Source: Strigamia acuminata
Taxonomy: Eukaryota; Arthropoda; Chilopoda; Geophilomorpha; Linotaeniidae
Length of the DNA: 64,000 bases
Direction: 5' to 3'
Assembly (NCBI GenBank): GCA_949358305.1
Contig: OX442315.1
Location: forward strand, 35,366,427-35,430,426
Positions 32,696 through 45,851 of this stretch are shown here, one piece after another. Below the pieces are notes generated by a model. That model saw nothing but the letters and a program-made list of their open reading frames with translations. It was not told where the DNA came from and did no database searches. The stretch's first letter is position 1, and every line of letters begins with the position of its first letter. The position numbers and the translations under genes are program-made.

Positions 32696-33968
32696 AGTCA
32701 ATTTGACCGACTGGCCAAAGGCTGACTGAAGATACTAAGAAAAATCCCAAACAAAACCTTTAACCTATTAACAAGGAATTTCTACAGGCCTAAATCTAAA
32801 TGAAAAACTGGCATCAATTGTGTGGATTGTGCGGATTATGGATTGTTTGTTTCGTAGATTCAGTTCGCTCAATTGATTTAATTGATTGGTTGTCGCAATT
32901 AGGTCAGCACGAATTTTCTAGTTCTTGAGTATTTTAGGATTTTTAGGGCACGAGGTGATCTAATCAGCAAGGGTGGGTCCAGAAAACTATTCTGGTTCGA
33001 TTTACACACAACAATTGAATTCCCTGATTTTGTTCACCTAGCGGCTGGTGTTAGCATGACTTTTGAAGTTCAAATCTAAAAACCCACCAGACATATACAT
33101 CCGATCATCCTATAACTGGTTCTATTTCCAGGTTTAGGTTCAGGTTAGAATAGTATGGATGGACTGATCTAATCGTACATTTAAAACAATGCAAGGTGGG
33201 TTTGACGTCACGTGACCTGCAAATTGGCTGTGCAAAACGTGCTCGACCAATATGAATGTTGGTGTTTCCACGCACCTGGAATCATGTTTTAGATTTACCA
33301 TAGGGCGCCACATTGCGGCCATCCATTCCTGACAACTGCCACCAATCAATGGTTTCGGTTTACGGACTGTGCAGAACGCCGACGAACACACTCGCTTCTC
33401 TGACACCACGTTAAGACTTCTCGAAAAGGTACCGATTTCAACAATGTTAATAGATTATCAAAGGAGTAATCCATCTGTAAAACTGACAAACTGACATTTT
33501 TTTTGTAAAATGCGGCACATGGAGTAATCTTATGAAAACATGTAAACATGGTAACCGACACAGTTTTGTAAAAAATTGAATTTTATTTCGCTGGCATTAG
33601 TTTTATCACGGACCCAATAAATTATATTTTGGGGTTGAAGCCATGCACGTGATCTTAAATTTGTTTATTTATGTTTAAAATACGGTACGTTCAATTTTCA
33701 GTGAGATATTGGAAATCATGCATTGCGAAAACGATTTTTGGCGCCACCTAGTAGCGGTTTTTAAACATCGCGTGGCTTCAATTCCTATGTCCCTCTTTAA
33801 TCTTTATTGGGTCCGTGGTTTTTTTTTTTATTTTTTTATTTTTTAATTTTTTAATTTTTTAATTTTTTAATTTTTTTTCTTATTTTAATATTTTCAAGGG
33901 GTGTGGCTCAACAACCTATTTTACCACTATTATAATTCCATTTATTTGTTATTTCAATATAGTTAACA
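32696..33968 (+). other. Intergenic and duplicated 5' flank of copy 3
   Basis: From about 33,270 this matches 5,870-6,674 upstream of copy 2 and part of 1-286 upstream of copy 1. It includes the block TTTACCATAGGGCGCCACAT and a CAATATAG acceptor-like site just before the ATG. It probably holds the promoter and 5' UTR of the ZNFX1-like genes. Nothing recognised in 32,700-33,200. Confidence 0.55.
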
Positions 33969-36900
33969 ATGTGCGTCCGCTCTTCGGCCAGTCGCCGGAA
34001 TTTTTGGGGTTTTCGTCAACCAGAAGAAGAAAATTTTAGAAAAATTTCAATTTTACCATCAATTGAAGAATTGCTAGATGAAAATAACCCAACTTTGAGG
34101 CCAAATATTACCAAAGGGTCGTATGAAGATGTAGAACATTACTTGGACGTGCACTTTCGTCTTTTAAGAGAAGATTTCATTGCGCCACTTCGAGATGGAA
34201 TACAGGACTACAGAACCAACAGGAAATGCGATACCAGTAAATACAAAGATATGTGGATACACGAGCATGTCAAAATTGGACATGCAAAATACAACGGACA
34301 CGAACTGCTTTTCAACAACAAACATTTTAGAACCGTCAATTGGGACACAGCAAATAGATTCATGCATGGCTCGCTTCTGTGTTTATCTAACGACAACTTC
34401 GATACGCTCATATGCGCAGAGGTTGCTGACAGCAATCCAAAAGACCTGAAAAAAGGGATCGTCCTAGTAAGATTTGAAGGAGCAAAAAGTAAATTGAAAG
34501 GAGTTTACTCAGCTGCTGAATTGCCGGCTTTTTTCGGTGCGTACAGACCTGTACTGCAAGGTCTGCAGAGCTTCAATAAGTATAACTTACCATTTCAAAA
34601 ATACATTATCAAAGCACAGCCCCGATTGTATCGACCTACTTACTTGAATCGTTCATCGAGATACAAGTTTAGCATTAGAGACCGAGCGAATTTGATTAGT
34701 CGGACGGTTCTTGATATGAACGATTGGCCGTCAGAAGTTGAATTGAATCTGGACGATTCACAAAGAAAAGCCATGCATTTAGCCTTGAGTTCGGAGTTGG
34801 CTGTAATTCAAGGACCGCCAGGTACTGGAAAAACCCACGTGGCATTAAAGATCATGCAAACTTTACTAAACAACAAAAACGTTTGGAGGGGCAAAGGGAA
34901 ATGCGGCCCCATTTTGGTAGTATCCATGACGAATCGTGCTTTGGATCAATTTCTAGAAGGCGTGCTTGATTTTACTCAATCGATAATACGTGTTGGAGGA
35001 GGATCGGAGAGCGAAAAACTCGAGAAATGTACTTTGAAGGCTGTTCAACATCGCGTGAATGTTAATAGGCATGTCATATTAAGAAAATGTGATGTGATTG
35101 GAATGACAACAACTGGTGCTGCGAAACGTGCAGGTGAACTTGGTTATATTCAGCCAAAAATTGGTAATTTTTCAATTTATTAAAAATTTAAATTTCTGGT
35201 AAATAACTTTTATTCATTTTTTTTTAGTTGTTGTTGAAGAAGCTGCAAGAGTATTCGAATCAGACATTATCTGCGCATTGACGTATAGCACTCGACATCT
35301 TATACTTATTGGTGAGCTATAATAATAATAATAAACACTGGTAGGTGTTTATTTCTCAACAATAGACCATTGGAAAATTATCACACAATGCAGCATCAGT
35401 TATTAACTACAAATTTTCGGTCCCTAAGAAAATGTTTTAAATGTTTTTGTTGCGGCAACCATGATTAGTTGTAGTTGCGCCACTGTATCTCTCATTGTTT
35501 GTGCATTGTTTCTAATACATTTATCGTGGTTTTATTTTTTGTAGGTGATCATAAGCAGTTAAGAGCTCAAGTAAATGTGCATAGATTATCTGAGGAATGC
35601 CACTTGGATATTTCTCTTTTTGAAAGACTCATCAACAATGGCGTTGGATATGCAACTCTTCAGGTTCAGCACCGCATGCGGCCTGAAATATCTGGACTGC
35701 TCGTACCTTTTATTTACCAAAATCTGAGGAATCACCCTGACGTACTAGAATATCCACAAATCAAGGGCGTCAAGTCCAACATGTTCTTTCTAAACCACAA
35801 CGTGATGGAAGACAAAATGCGCGACATTGAGATTCATGTTAATACGTTTGAGGCTGAGTATTTGGTCGCCTTATGTCGTTACTTACTACAACAAAGCTAC
35901 AAACCCTCCCAGATTGCAATTATAACGGCATACAATGGCCAGTTAAATAAAGTGAAGAAACTTATGAGTACGGATGAGATTTTTGACAATGTTGCCAAAA
36001 CTTCGATTGATGGATTTCAAGGCGAAGAAAGCGATATAGTTCTTCTGTCCTTTGTCAGAAATAACAGAGAAGGACGAATTGGCTTTCTCGAATTTGACAA
36101 TAGGGTGAATGTGGCGCTCTCAAGAGCTAAGATGGGACTTTTTTGTGTTGGAAATTTTGATCGTTTTGCCGAGGGAAGTGAATTTTGGCGCAGCATAGTT
36201 GATAGCTCCAAAAAGGATGGCTTAGTTGGCAATGAAATGACGCTGAAATGTCAAGAACACGGTACTCTGACAAAGGTAGCGACTGCAAATCATTTTAAAA
36301 CATTGTGCCCTGAAGGTGGATGCTCAAAAATGTGTGATCACGTGCTGAAATGCAAGCATGTTTGTAAAAGACAGTGTCATGCAGATCCACACAGCACATT
36401 ATGCAATGAACCTTGCATTAAAATTATCTGTGATTTGAAACACTCGTGTCCCTTGGAATGCTGTCAGATTTGCGAACCGTGCAGGGTCAGTGTGATGAAG
36501 TATCACCTAAATTGCGAGCACAGCGAGTACCAGCCGTGTCACATGGATATTGCGACGATAAAATGTAAGGTGCTAGTCGAGAGAGATTTAAAATGCGGAC
36601 ATAAGGTCACTCTGGAGTGCCACGTCGACGTGGACAAATACCAATGCAGAGAAAAGGTCAAACGGGCGTTAACGCATTGCAATCACGAAAGAGTCATGTC
36701 CTGCTTTCAGGACCCGGCCAGGGTCATCTGCTGGATGGACTGCGGGGCCAGGCTGGAGTGCGGGCACGCGTGTCCGCAGAAATGTCATCCGAGGGACGAC
36801 CCAGACCACGAGCGCGTTGAATGCTTGAAAGGTTGCAAGAATTCGTGTTTCCAACCTTGCAACAAATGTCCGATGCTGGTCGAGGAGCGCCCGTGTGGAC

Positions 36901-38741
36901 ACACGATCCAGCATGCCTGCTCGAAGGAGATTCTTTTAGGGCCGTCGCCATGTCCACTACTAACTCGTGTGTCAATGGTTACAGCTAGACAGGCTGACGA
37001 TGCATACGTTGTCTCGTGCGTCGAACCGTGCACACTGACGCTCGATTGCGGCCATCCGTGCAAACTGAAATGCTCCGAACCGTGTGGCGAATGCAAAGAA
37101 ATCGTGTACAGGTTCTCGAATTGCGGGCACGTGATTAAAGCCGAATGTCGGGCTGTTGCGGCGAGTTTGGTGTGCACTGCAGCGTGCAGGAAGAGTCTAC
37201 CGTGCGGGCACCCTTGTCCGAAGGCTTGCGGGGATGTGTGTGAGACCAAGTGCTCGCATCTGGTTCAGCGGCCGGGCTGGTGCGGTCATGTGGTGGATGC
37301 GCCGTGCCATTTGGCCGGTGCACTCGATCTGGAGATTGCCCCGTATTGCAAACATGCTTGTAAAGTGGAATTAGGTTGCGGACATATGTGTAAGGGGTCT
37401 TGTGGCGAGTGCCGGCAAGGCAGGGTGCATATACCTTGCAAGGAGATGTGTGGGAGACCGCAAATTTGCGGTCATTTCTGCAAGTTGCCGTGCGCGCAAG
37501 TGTGTCCGCCTTGCAACAACAACTGTAGCGATCACTGCGTTCATAGCCGGTGTTGGCAGAAGTGCGGGATGGCTTGCAAAAACTGCAAGGAACGCTGTAT
37601 GTGGCGGTGTAATCACCTCGCCTGTACAACCATGTGTGGAGACAGGTGCAACAGAGATGCGTGTGATTTACCTTGCCTGGAAGTCCTGGCTTGTGGACAC
37701 CCCTGCATAGGTCTGTGCGGTGAGAAATGTCCTAAGCTGTGCAGGATTTGTGACCGGGAGAAATTGTTGGAGTTTGTGCTTTACGGCTACGAAGAAGAGG
37801 AAGATGCGAGGTTCATTCAATTGGCTGATTGTGGCCACTGCATTGAAGTTCGAGGTTTGGACTATTGGATGAAAGAGGTGGACCAAGAGGAGATCAAGAT
37901 GAAGGAATGTCCCCGATGTAAAACCACCATTTGGAAATGCACTCGCTATGGGAATATCATTAAAGAGCGCATGGCCGACATACAGACGGTCAAGAAGAAA
38001 CAGCGTGTAAAGTCGATATATTTGAGATCAACGATGCGTCAAGTGCACCAGACATTACAAAACAATAAATTGTTGATGGCTCTATTTCCTCAGGAGTTTA
38101 GTCGGTTGTCAAGCCTGTTGACTGGGAAACAGAAGGTCCACTGGAACCAACTCATAGTTGTCCAGAATCAAGTAAACTTGCTGATCAGGATGACCGACAT
38201 CAAGGAGAAGTTTAGCAAAATCATTCGGGCGAGCGAGGCGAAGCGCTACTTTGAAGCCGATTTGGCTTTTCTTGTCGACCGCTTGATGACGAACAAAGAG
38301 AAGATGAACGAGTTTGAGATAACTGATATCGGCATCGAACTCACACGCATTGAATTGTATACGATGTATTTGAATGTTCAACATGATCCCGCCTATGGGA
38401 GTGCTCAGTCCGAATTGCACTTGGCCAAAGCTAAACAGTATTTGACGAGCAGTTTGAAGCTGGAACCGGAAGAGGAAAAAGCTGTGGAAAGGTCCATCAT
38501 GATGGCTGCCGATTACGTGCCTGGATTAGCGATTACTAGATCGGAGCAAATAGCCATAGTCGAAGCTATAGGTTTTGGAACAGGACATTGGTACAAGTGT
38601 CCCAATGGACATCCCTATTCTATTGGAGATTGTGGTGGTGCGAACCAAACGAGCAAATGTCCTGATTGTGGGGTGGCAATTGGGGGCGAACGTCACACGA
38701 TGGCAGTGAGGGAGATGGATGGATTTTGCCTTCCTGCTTGA
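33969..38741 (+). CDS. ZNFX1: ZNFX1-like helicase/NFX1 and RZ zinc-finger protein, copy 3 (intact frame)
   Basis: Exons 33969-35163, 35228-35311 and 35545-38741 join in frame (phases 1, 1) and give about 1,491 residues; human ZNFX1 is about 1,900. Helicase motifs: Walker A GPPGTGKTH (about 281), motif II VEEAAR (about 400, in the 84-bp exon), GDHKQLRAQ, VQHRMRPEIS, SIDGFQGEESDIVLL (about 580) and NVALSRAKMG (about 614). About 660-1,175 is an array of NF-X1-type C/H fingers (for example CGHPCKLKCSEPCGEC). The end has an RZ-type finger (HWYKCPNGHPYSIGDCGG ... CPDCG, about 1,440-1,476), the module shared by ZNFX1 and RNF213. Compared with copy 2 it lacks, in frame, about 265 residues between motifs Ia and II. 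In other animals ZNFX1 senses dsRNA or works in germ-granule small-RNA inheritance; that role is inferred here. Confidence 0.9.
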
Positions 38742-40086
38742 GGGGACGATATTGGGTTAGGAAATTATGATTTGCGTGACCTTATTTAATGTTTTTACAC
38801 GCAGTGTGTAGTAGATTTAGACATTTCTTTATGGGAAATTATTAGGAAATAATAAAGAATAAATCGAGTTCACCACAGGTTATGAGAAGTTAATTTTGAT
38901 AAAAATGTGTTTTTGTAATTTCTATAATTTTTCCGTGTGTTTTCAATTGTTATGAATGAACTAGAAATTAAGTAGTTCATGATTTTGTATTGTTTATTTT
39001 GTCATTGTTTGGTTGAATTGTCGAATTCGAATGTTTGTTTTGTCGTTTTATCGTTTTATACTATTTAAAATTTTGTTTTAATTGGTCAAGTGTTGGTACT
39101 ACATTGGCAAATTAGCGAGTCCTTAGTGTGTTAATACATTGGTGTTTCTAACAACATAAAACTTTTATGGACAAGTGAGAGCAGCAAAGACAAGAGAACT
39201 AGAAGGAGAAGCCAACCAAATCAACGCGTTGGAGGTGTTTTCCACCGAAAATGAATGACGCGAAACGGGAAGCGAGAAAAATTCGTCATAAATTATCATT
39301 AAAAACCCTTTGTTCCTTTGAATTTTCATAAGTAAACCCCAAAATAGACACAATAAACATGTTCTTAATAACCAGCGTCCTTTATTTTCGTTAGCCAGAA
39401 ATTTTTTTGAAACAGATAATATTCATGATCAATATACGATCATGGTATTTCCGGATGGCAGGTTTTCAGTTGCAAAATGTTCAAACATCTTCATTATCGC
39501 CATGAAAATTAAAATTAATCGACATCATTATGAATAAATGAATAAATGAAAAAATGAATAAATGAATGCTCGATTGTCCATTTAAAATTCACTTTGTTTT
39601 TATTGTTGAAGACCTTAATCCATTGCAAACTCTTGCCTATTTTGTGTAGAATTTAATTCTCTATCCGACCATATCTCTTATTTTTTGATTTACCGGAAAT
39701 CGGCAGTCTAATTAAGAAATACGAAAATAATACACTTTGGATTGACACGAATGTAATCCTACGTTGTGAATACCGTAGTTAGTTAATCATACAACAAGCG
39801 AACACAACTAGTTACCGTTGCCACGCAACAGCCAAGCAAACAATGCAAAGGCAACAAAGCCACTCATTTCAGTTCCTGGCGCTGGTTTCCATTTCTGTGT
39901 CGCGGATTGCTCCTTTATTGTTTTTAACATATCGAATATTTGTTTACTCGTTACTGCAGCAACTATTGTGGAAAATTTAGCATTCTATTATGGAAAATGG
40001 GCTGTCAAATTTAGGAGTTTTATGAAATATTACCGAAATTAATGAAAGATATTTTTTGTAGCCTTCAAGTTTCAGGTAAACACAAA
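38742..40086 (+). other. 3' flank of copy 3 and 5' flank of LRR gene B, with an insertion
   Basis: An AATAAAGAATAAA polyadenylation-like signal lies near 38,850. Sequence at 38,880-39,318 and 39,912-40,086 matches the corresponding flank of LRR gene A. The intervening about 39,319-39,911 is absent there, so it is probably an inserted element. A diverged relative with the same (GAATAAAT)n-GCTCGATTGTCC-type core lies at about 42,030-42,180. Confidence 0.5.
39319..39911. mobile_element. Putative inserted repeat upstream of LRR gene B
   Basis: The alignment between the two LRR upstream regions breaks after CCCTTTGTTCCTTT and resumes at TTGTTTTTAACATATCG, so about 590 bp is extra in this copy. 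It contains (GAATAAAT)n and a block starting ATTAAGAAATACGAAAATAA that recurs at about 42,135. Ends and class are undetermined. Confidence 0.5.
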
Positions 40087-41768
40087 ATGAGACCGAACCG
40101 AAACGCACGCAAATTTAGCTACAAAATGTTTAAAATTTCTTTTGAAGAGTTGAAGATGGAAAAATTAAAGAAAATGGCTTTAGACATCGTTATCGACAGC
40201 GCTTTGAAATGGCCGGCAGAACAAACTCAGTCTCACGACGATCGAATAAGAACCACACTACATCTAATCACCTATTTCGATAAACTACGTAAGTGACACC
40301 CGCTTGTGTGGATTCATTTCGCTATTATTAATGTACACGGTCTGATTTAGCTTATAATATTCGTGACGAAATTCTGACCCAATACCTCGTGACTGGTGTT
40401 CGGCATCCTAATGGTCATCTCGCGGTGCCAGAGGCGCGGGTCATTGCACTATTTCTACACAAAGAGCTGAAAATACTTCGAATGAAATTTACGAGCGCCA
40501 TCTTTGATTTCGGTTTTTTCCTGAAAGTTAGCGGCTACTTAAAAGTGCGTATAAACAGAGCACTAACGTCAACACACCACTTGAACGTTGGATATTCGAA
40601 TTCTCACGGTCCTGGATGAATTCTCATGCTAATTAATGGCGAGTTGGAATATCCAACGTGGCATTGCTGTGTGCGACATTTGTTGTAAAAGAAGTGTATT
40701 AATTGATCTAATTGTGTCGCATAGAAGCTGATAGAGCTGGAACTGCCCGCGGAGAGCACGCTCACAGTGGCTGCGTGCGAAGAAATGTGCCAGGTTATGC
40801 CGAATCTGGAGATTCTCGATCTTCCTGGGTGTCTTGTTGAAGACGGCGCGATGCGACACATCGCCAAGCTGCCACTCGTCGAGCTCGACCCTGGAGTGAG
40901 CATCACGGAAGATGGTGTGAAGCAACTTTGTGAAGAAGAGTCCGTGGCCAAGAACACTTTGAGAGTGCTCAAACTGGGCAATTCGGACTTCACGTATGAG
41001 TCCTTCTGTTTGGTACTGAAAACGATGAAATTGATGGAAGATCTGGATTGGTTCGATTCTGCCGCTTTGCTCGGGCTTTCGCGTCGCGACTTGAAAAACC
41101 AATACAACATCAAGAAAATGAAATTCTTTTTCCAAGACGAGTTTCAGGACCAACATCTCAAAGAGATGGATATGGCCGCCACCACGTGTCTTAAAGTCTG
41201 CAACGTACAATTCACTTCGAACATTTTCACCCCTAAAATGTTGCACAAGCTGGCGAAATTTAAAGAGTTGAACACCTTAACCATTGTGGTGAATCCGACA
41301 TTGGATATTAGAATTGATGAGAAAAATAAGGTGTATGATCGACTCAGTTTGCACAACTTGTGTTTTCCTAATTTAGTGAAATTCACCTTATACGACTGTG
41401 TGGATGGTTTGATCTCCTCCGAATATTTTTTCCCAATATTGGTCATGTTCCCGAATCTTGAGACACTTGAACTTCTATCGGGCGATGGTTTCACGAACAA
41501 AATTGCGAGTGAGTTATCCACGATGATGGCGAAGAAGAAACTGAAACGTTTTGTAATTGACAACTGCGATTCGTTGGGCCCGAGTGGAATTAAAGATCTG
41601 TTGGAAATCACTTCTTTGACCGAGTTAGAGGCGCATTTGGATGTCACGGAGATGATGAAACGTCACTTCGACGCCCACCCGATGCAGGAAACGGCGGATA
41701 AACATGGTGTTAATCTGATGCTCCATCTCAATATCTCTCACGATAATTTGAATTTGGACCAAATTTGA
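40087..41768 (+). CDS. Leucine-rich-repeat protein, gene B
   Basis: Exons 40087-40288, 40351-40544 and 40725-41768 join in frame and encode 479 residues. Exon lengths 202 and 194 equal those of gene A, and introns are GT-AG at the same codons. Repeats such as MPNLEILDLPGCLVEDGAM, FPNLETLELLSGDGFTN and KKLKRFVIDNCDSLGPSGI match gene A closely. The N-terminal segment is again unrecognised and not a clear F-box. Likely a cytosolic protein-binding scaffold. It follows ZNFX1-like copy 3 with about 1.3 kb between; co-inheritance of the pair suggests a linked role, but no functional evidence exists in the sequence. Confidence 0.78.
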
Positions 41769-41769
41769 A

Positions 41770-41905
41770 AGTTGTTTCTCTGCTCGAGCTACGGTTGTAT
41801 TTGATTCTTACGGATCGGAAACTGCATTTTGACGATTATCCGATTCAGCTGACGGCCTTAAGACACGGGCTAGATCTGCAGCTTTATTTTCCAATAGCGT
41901 CAACC
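41770..41905 (+). pseudogene. LRR paralogue tail fragment
   Basis: Directly after the LRR gene B stop, a stretch encoding an LRR end (CTGCATTTTGACGATTATCC and AGACACGGGCTAGATCTGCA) matches the remnant at about 27,490-27,610. Both LRR genes therefore carry the same relic close downstream, so it was already there before the unit duplicated. Confidence 0.6.
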
Positions 41906-43395
41906 CATTTGCCAGTTTTTCTTTGAATCAAATACAAAATTGTTTCGAAATCAACTTTTGTCCTTTTGAGTTTTCTGTGGTTGTTTTGTTTTTGATTAAA
42001 TCGATAAAAGTAATTTTCGTCTATGTGCACGGAAACGCGAATTTATGAATAAATGAATAAATGAATGTTCGATTGTCCACTTCGGCCCAATCTTCGGATT
42101 TATTTGAGTGTTTCTGCTCCGAAATTCGGCATTGTAATTAAGAAATACGAATATAATAGACTTTGGATACAAGTGAGAGTCATCGGTATACAATAAATGA
42201 TATTTGCGAGGACAAATAACTTATGTCCACAGTTAAGTTTATAGTTGCACTTTATTTGGCAGGATATTGTGTGCGCATTTCGGGAGTTCTCCTACATCAT
42301 TTGAAAATATGTTCATTTTAGGGTAATCGATTGAGTGATGAAGAAACTGCTTCTCATTTATAAGAGCGAGATTCCAACATTAGAGGAAAATCTTGTAAAA
42401 ATACAAATTTACTCCGTAATAAATATTGAATATCATTTTTCTTATTTTCTTTTTAACAGCTCATAATTGATTGGCTTGAAAAAACTTGAGCAGCAAAATT
42501 AGATTCAGAACATTTTAATAAAGTGGAATACTTTAGTCAAAATTCCGTAAACTGATAAAAAATTGTTTATAAATTTTAAAACAGTCTTACTTACCATATT
42601 TGATTTTTATTATGGAAAACACGTTAAACCAACTTCAACTTAACCGAACCAAGGGACTCGACGATAAAGAAAGACACAAATTTTATCTCACCATACAACA
42701 ATACCGATACTAATTACCACTATTAGAAACAACAAGTTATCAAACGAAGTTGTGACAAGATGATTAAAATTTGCAAATTAACTTCGAATGAAAAATGTTT
42801 AATTGGTGTAGCATTTTCATACTTTTCTGTCTGAGGACTCTGCAAATCATTTCACATTTTTTAAGTGTAAAATCATAAATTATTTCTAATAAAATTATAA
42901 AATACACCATAGCCGAAGTGTTGATTGGTGAGGCCATAAAAGAAGCACCTAGAAATAAGTTTTTGTTAAGCAAACGGTTTATTTCATTAAAAAATTCATC
43001 GATAATTACGGGGATCTGCAAATCTCGGTGTACTACGATGCTGGTTGGAGTGGGGATAAGGCATCATCCAGTAGGCTACCAGCTGGATAAAAATATCATT
43101 TATTAATAATTAATTAAACACTTACAAGTGATAACTCTGATAAGATTTTTCCCTGTCGATCGCGAGTAAGGACTTAAACTTTCCTTACGAGTTGTTGGAG
43201 AGATCAAACTCACAAGCTATGAACATTTAAAATGGCCACCAGACGCCATGTTTCAAATAACAATAACAATCCACATCAGTGCTACGCGTAGCATTATTAT
43301 GATAATTATGCTCGCCTGCAGCACATGGATTCCTGTAGCGCCTGCAGTTTGTAAAATCGCCTCCCACGTGAGCCGCCATTGTCACTTTCTTTGAA
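41906..43395. other. AT-rich intergenic region
   Basis: No gene recognised. A diverged relative of the 39,319 insertion lies at about 42,030-42,180. The rest is AT-rich with only short chance ORFs. Confidence 0.45.
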
Positions 43396-43605
43396 CTTAA
43401 ATTTTGTAGCCATCAAGTTCAGGGAAACACAAAATGAGACCGAACCGAACCGAACGATAATTTCGCTACAAAATATTTAAAATTCTTTTTGAAGAGTTGA
43501 TCATGAAAAAATTAAAGGAAAGGGCTTTAAAAATTGTTTTCAACTGCATTTTTCAATGGCGGGATGAAGAAATTCACGAAGATCGAATGAGAACGACGCT
43601 ACATT
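43396..43605 (+). pseudogene. LRR gene copy C, exon 1 fragment interrupted by element 2
   Basis: The leader CACAAAATGAGACCGAACCG and the exon 1 body match LRR genes A and B. A TAA stop follows eight codons after the ATG and the frame is shifted. The match ends at CGCTACATT, exactly where the LTR of element 2 begins. It shows a third helicase/LRR-unit remnant. Confidence 0.75.
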
Positions 43606-45195
43606 TGTGACGATTACCTTCTGGAGATAGCAATTGCTAAACTAAAGTGTGAACTATCCGTGTGAAAATGTAAAATATGCAAACCTGATGTTTTCTCAAA
43701 ACATATAACATTTATTCCGGTTTGAACCTTATATAAATACTATGCCTACAAGTGGCTAAAATGACGAGAAGTTAAACTATACAGTTATTTGGCAAAAGCC
43801 CTGAAATAATATCATTTGAAGGCTTCAGTCATGCAATAAGAATTTGTAACGGTCTTATTGCTGTGACGTAAAAGATGTCATCTATGAATGGCTTTGGCTT
43901 CTAAATGGTCCGGGGTTTGGTTCTAAAAGGCGTGTAAATGGTTAGGCTGGGTGGGTTATATCCGAGAGGTGCGGTTGACTTTTCTGTATCGTCACACACA
44001 TCGCATCGCAGATAATTGTTGTAATCAATAATTACCGCGAGATGTAACAATGTGAGAATAAATATTCATATTAATTCTATGGAATTAATCATGATATTTT
44101 AGAGTCACAAACTTAACTTAAACTGTGAAAATAAGCAAAATATATTAAAATAGCGCCGAGCTATTTTTTGCCCCGAGTGCAATCAACATCTAAGTTAGAC
44201 TTAAATGTTCCGTCAACCAATAACGAATTGAATCGAAATATCTCGCAGGAAAGGTTATCCATCGCCGGGAAATTACTCCACTCGGTCCTGGCTGGCGGGA
44301 GAGTAACCGGGAAATTACTCCGCGTCGATTACTCTGATAATGTGTCTGTGGAATATTAAATACTCCACTCTAGATGCTACATTACCAATGCGTCTGTGAA
44401 TTTTACTCCACTCTAGATTCTGCACTCTACAACGGAATGTTGGCATGAAGCTGGAGGGAGTGCGTCTGTGGGTTGTACCCCACTCTAGATACTACACTTA
44501 AATGTGTCTGTGAATTACTCACTCTAGTTACAACATTTCTACAACGGAATGTTGGCATGAAGAGGCGGGCAGTGTGTCTGTGAGTCTTCTACCCACTCTA
44601 GATACTTACACTAAATACAAAGTATTTCTACAACGGATTGTCGGAACGCAGAGAAGTATAATATGTGCTCAAGTAATATCAGTATCAAACAAAAACAGAA
44701 CAAGAGCGAGCTATATCCGTTTTGCAGGGGGATATATACTCGGTGAGGAGAATAGCTGTTCAGTGATCCAATGGGATCACTGGGCAGTCAAATCCATCCA
44801 ATCCTAGGTCATAGGAAGTGGATACTCAGGACATAGTCTTCTACTAGGTCCAAAACAGGAACTGGATACGCAGGACACATTTTGGATTAAGTCCCTTTGA
44901 CTATAATCCAAAAGGAGTCCAACTCACAGTGGGTGATGGGGGGTGACTTCACCAGGTGTAGAGTTTGCACATAATTCAATAGAATTATGTGACAAATAAA
45001 TCAACTAGCATTTGAACATCCAAAAGTATTTAAAAGTGTCTAAAGTTGCAGTGGAATAAAATATAAATAGTAATTTATATTTTATTCACTCAAAAATTGT
45101 CGAAATTTGAATTTACCGCTAAAACGCATCAGCGCCATCTATTGGTGAAGTAATCGTCCTATACTAACAAAGTGCATGACAGTGTAACCGTCACA
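43606..45195 (-). repeat. 3' LTR of element 2 (about 1.59 kb)
   Basis: It starts TGTGACG and ends CGTCACA, a perfect 7-bp inverted repeat with TG...CA ends. The left boundary coincides with the break in LRR copy C and the right one with a polypurine tract. Internal local repeats (TCTACAACGGAATGTTGGCATG and GTGTCTGTGA words) occur at about 44,340-44,640. With only one LTR in the window the call rests on these boundaries. Confidence 0.75.
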
Positions 45196-45210
45196 AGTCC
45201 CCCTTAAATA
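45196..45210 (-). promoter_or_regulatory. Polypurine tract of element 2
   Basis: The minus strand reads AAGGGGGACT directly before the LTR start TGTGACGG. Confidence 0.65.
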
Positions 45211-45851
45211 TATGTTAATACCTGTATTAACATACTATTTATTCCGAATATCTTGAGGATCAAGACCACACTGTCATCTAGGGGACTCGAGCTGTAATCC
45301 TTGGTAAGCAAAAACCTTTATTTTATATCTTAATAGTATAAATAAAGAGTATTTCTTAATCAAATGCTTCAAAAAATATTTATTAAGGTTATAAAACTTT
45401 CAATTATCAATAATAGCTTCCATCTCTCTTTACAGGTGGACTTACAACTGCATCAAGAAAAGGCGATAACTTAAACTAACATCAAACTCTTGTACCAAAC
45501 AAATGATTAATAAAATTTAACAATTATTTTCACAAAACTTAACTTCTCACTGGAAATATAATGATTTGCAAAATAACACTTTACACGTTAAAATTCAAGT
45601 ATTAAAATTAGTATTCATTTAAACAAACTCACATTGACTCGTAATCAAATTTTAACAAAATTGTTAATTTAAATATTAAAGATCTTTGAATTATTCACAA
45701 AAACGGCATAAAATACACCTGAACCTGACTAAATCTTTGTTTCAACTCGGGTCAAGAAATGGAGATGGAGAAAATGGACTCGTTACTTCTGGTCTTGCCT
45801 TAAAAGGGAAGATATCGGGAAAGTAACGGATCCCGACATCGTTGACGCTTT

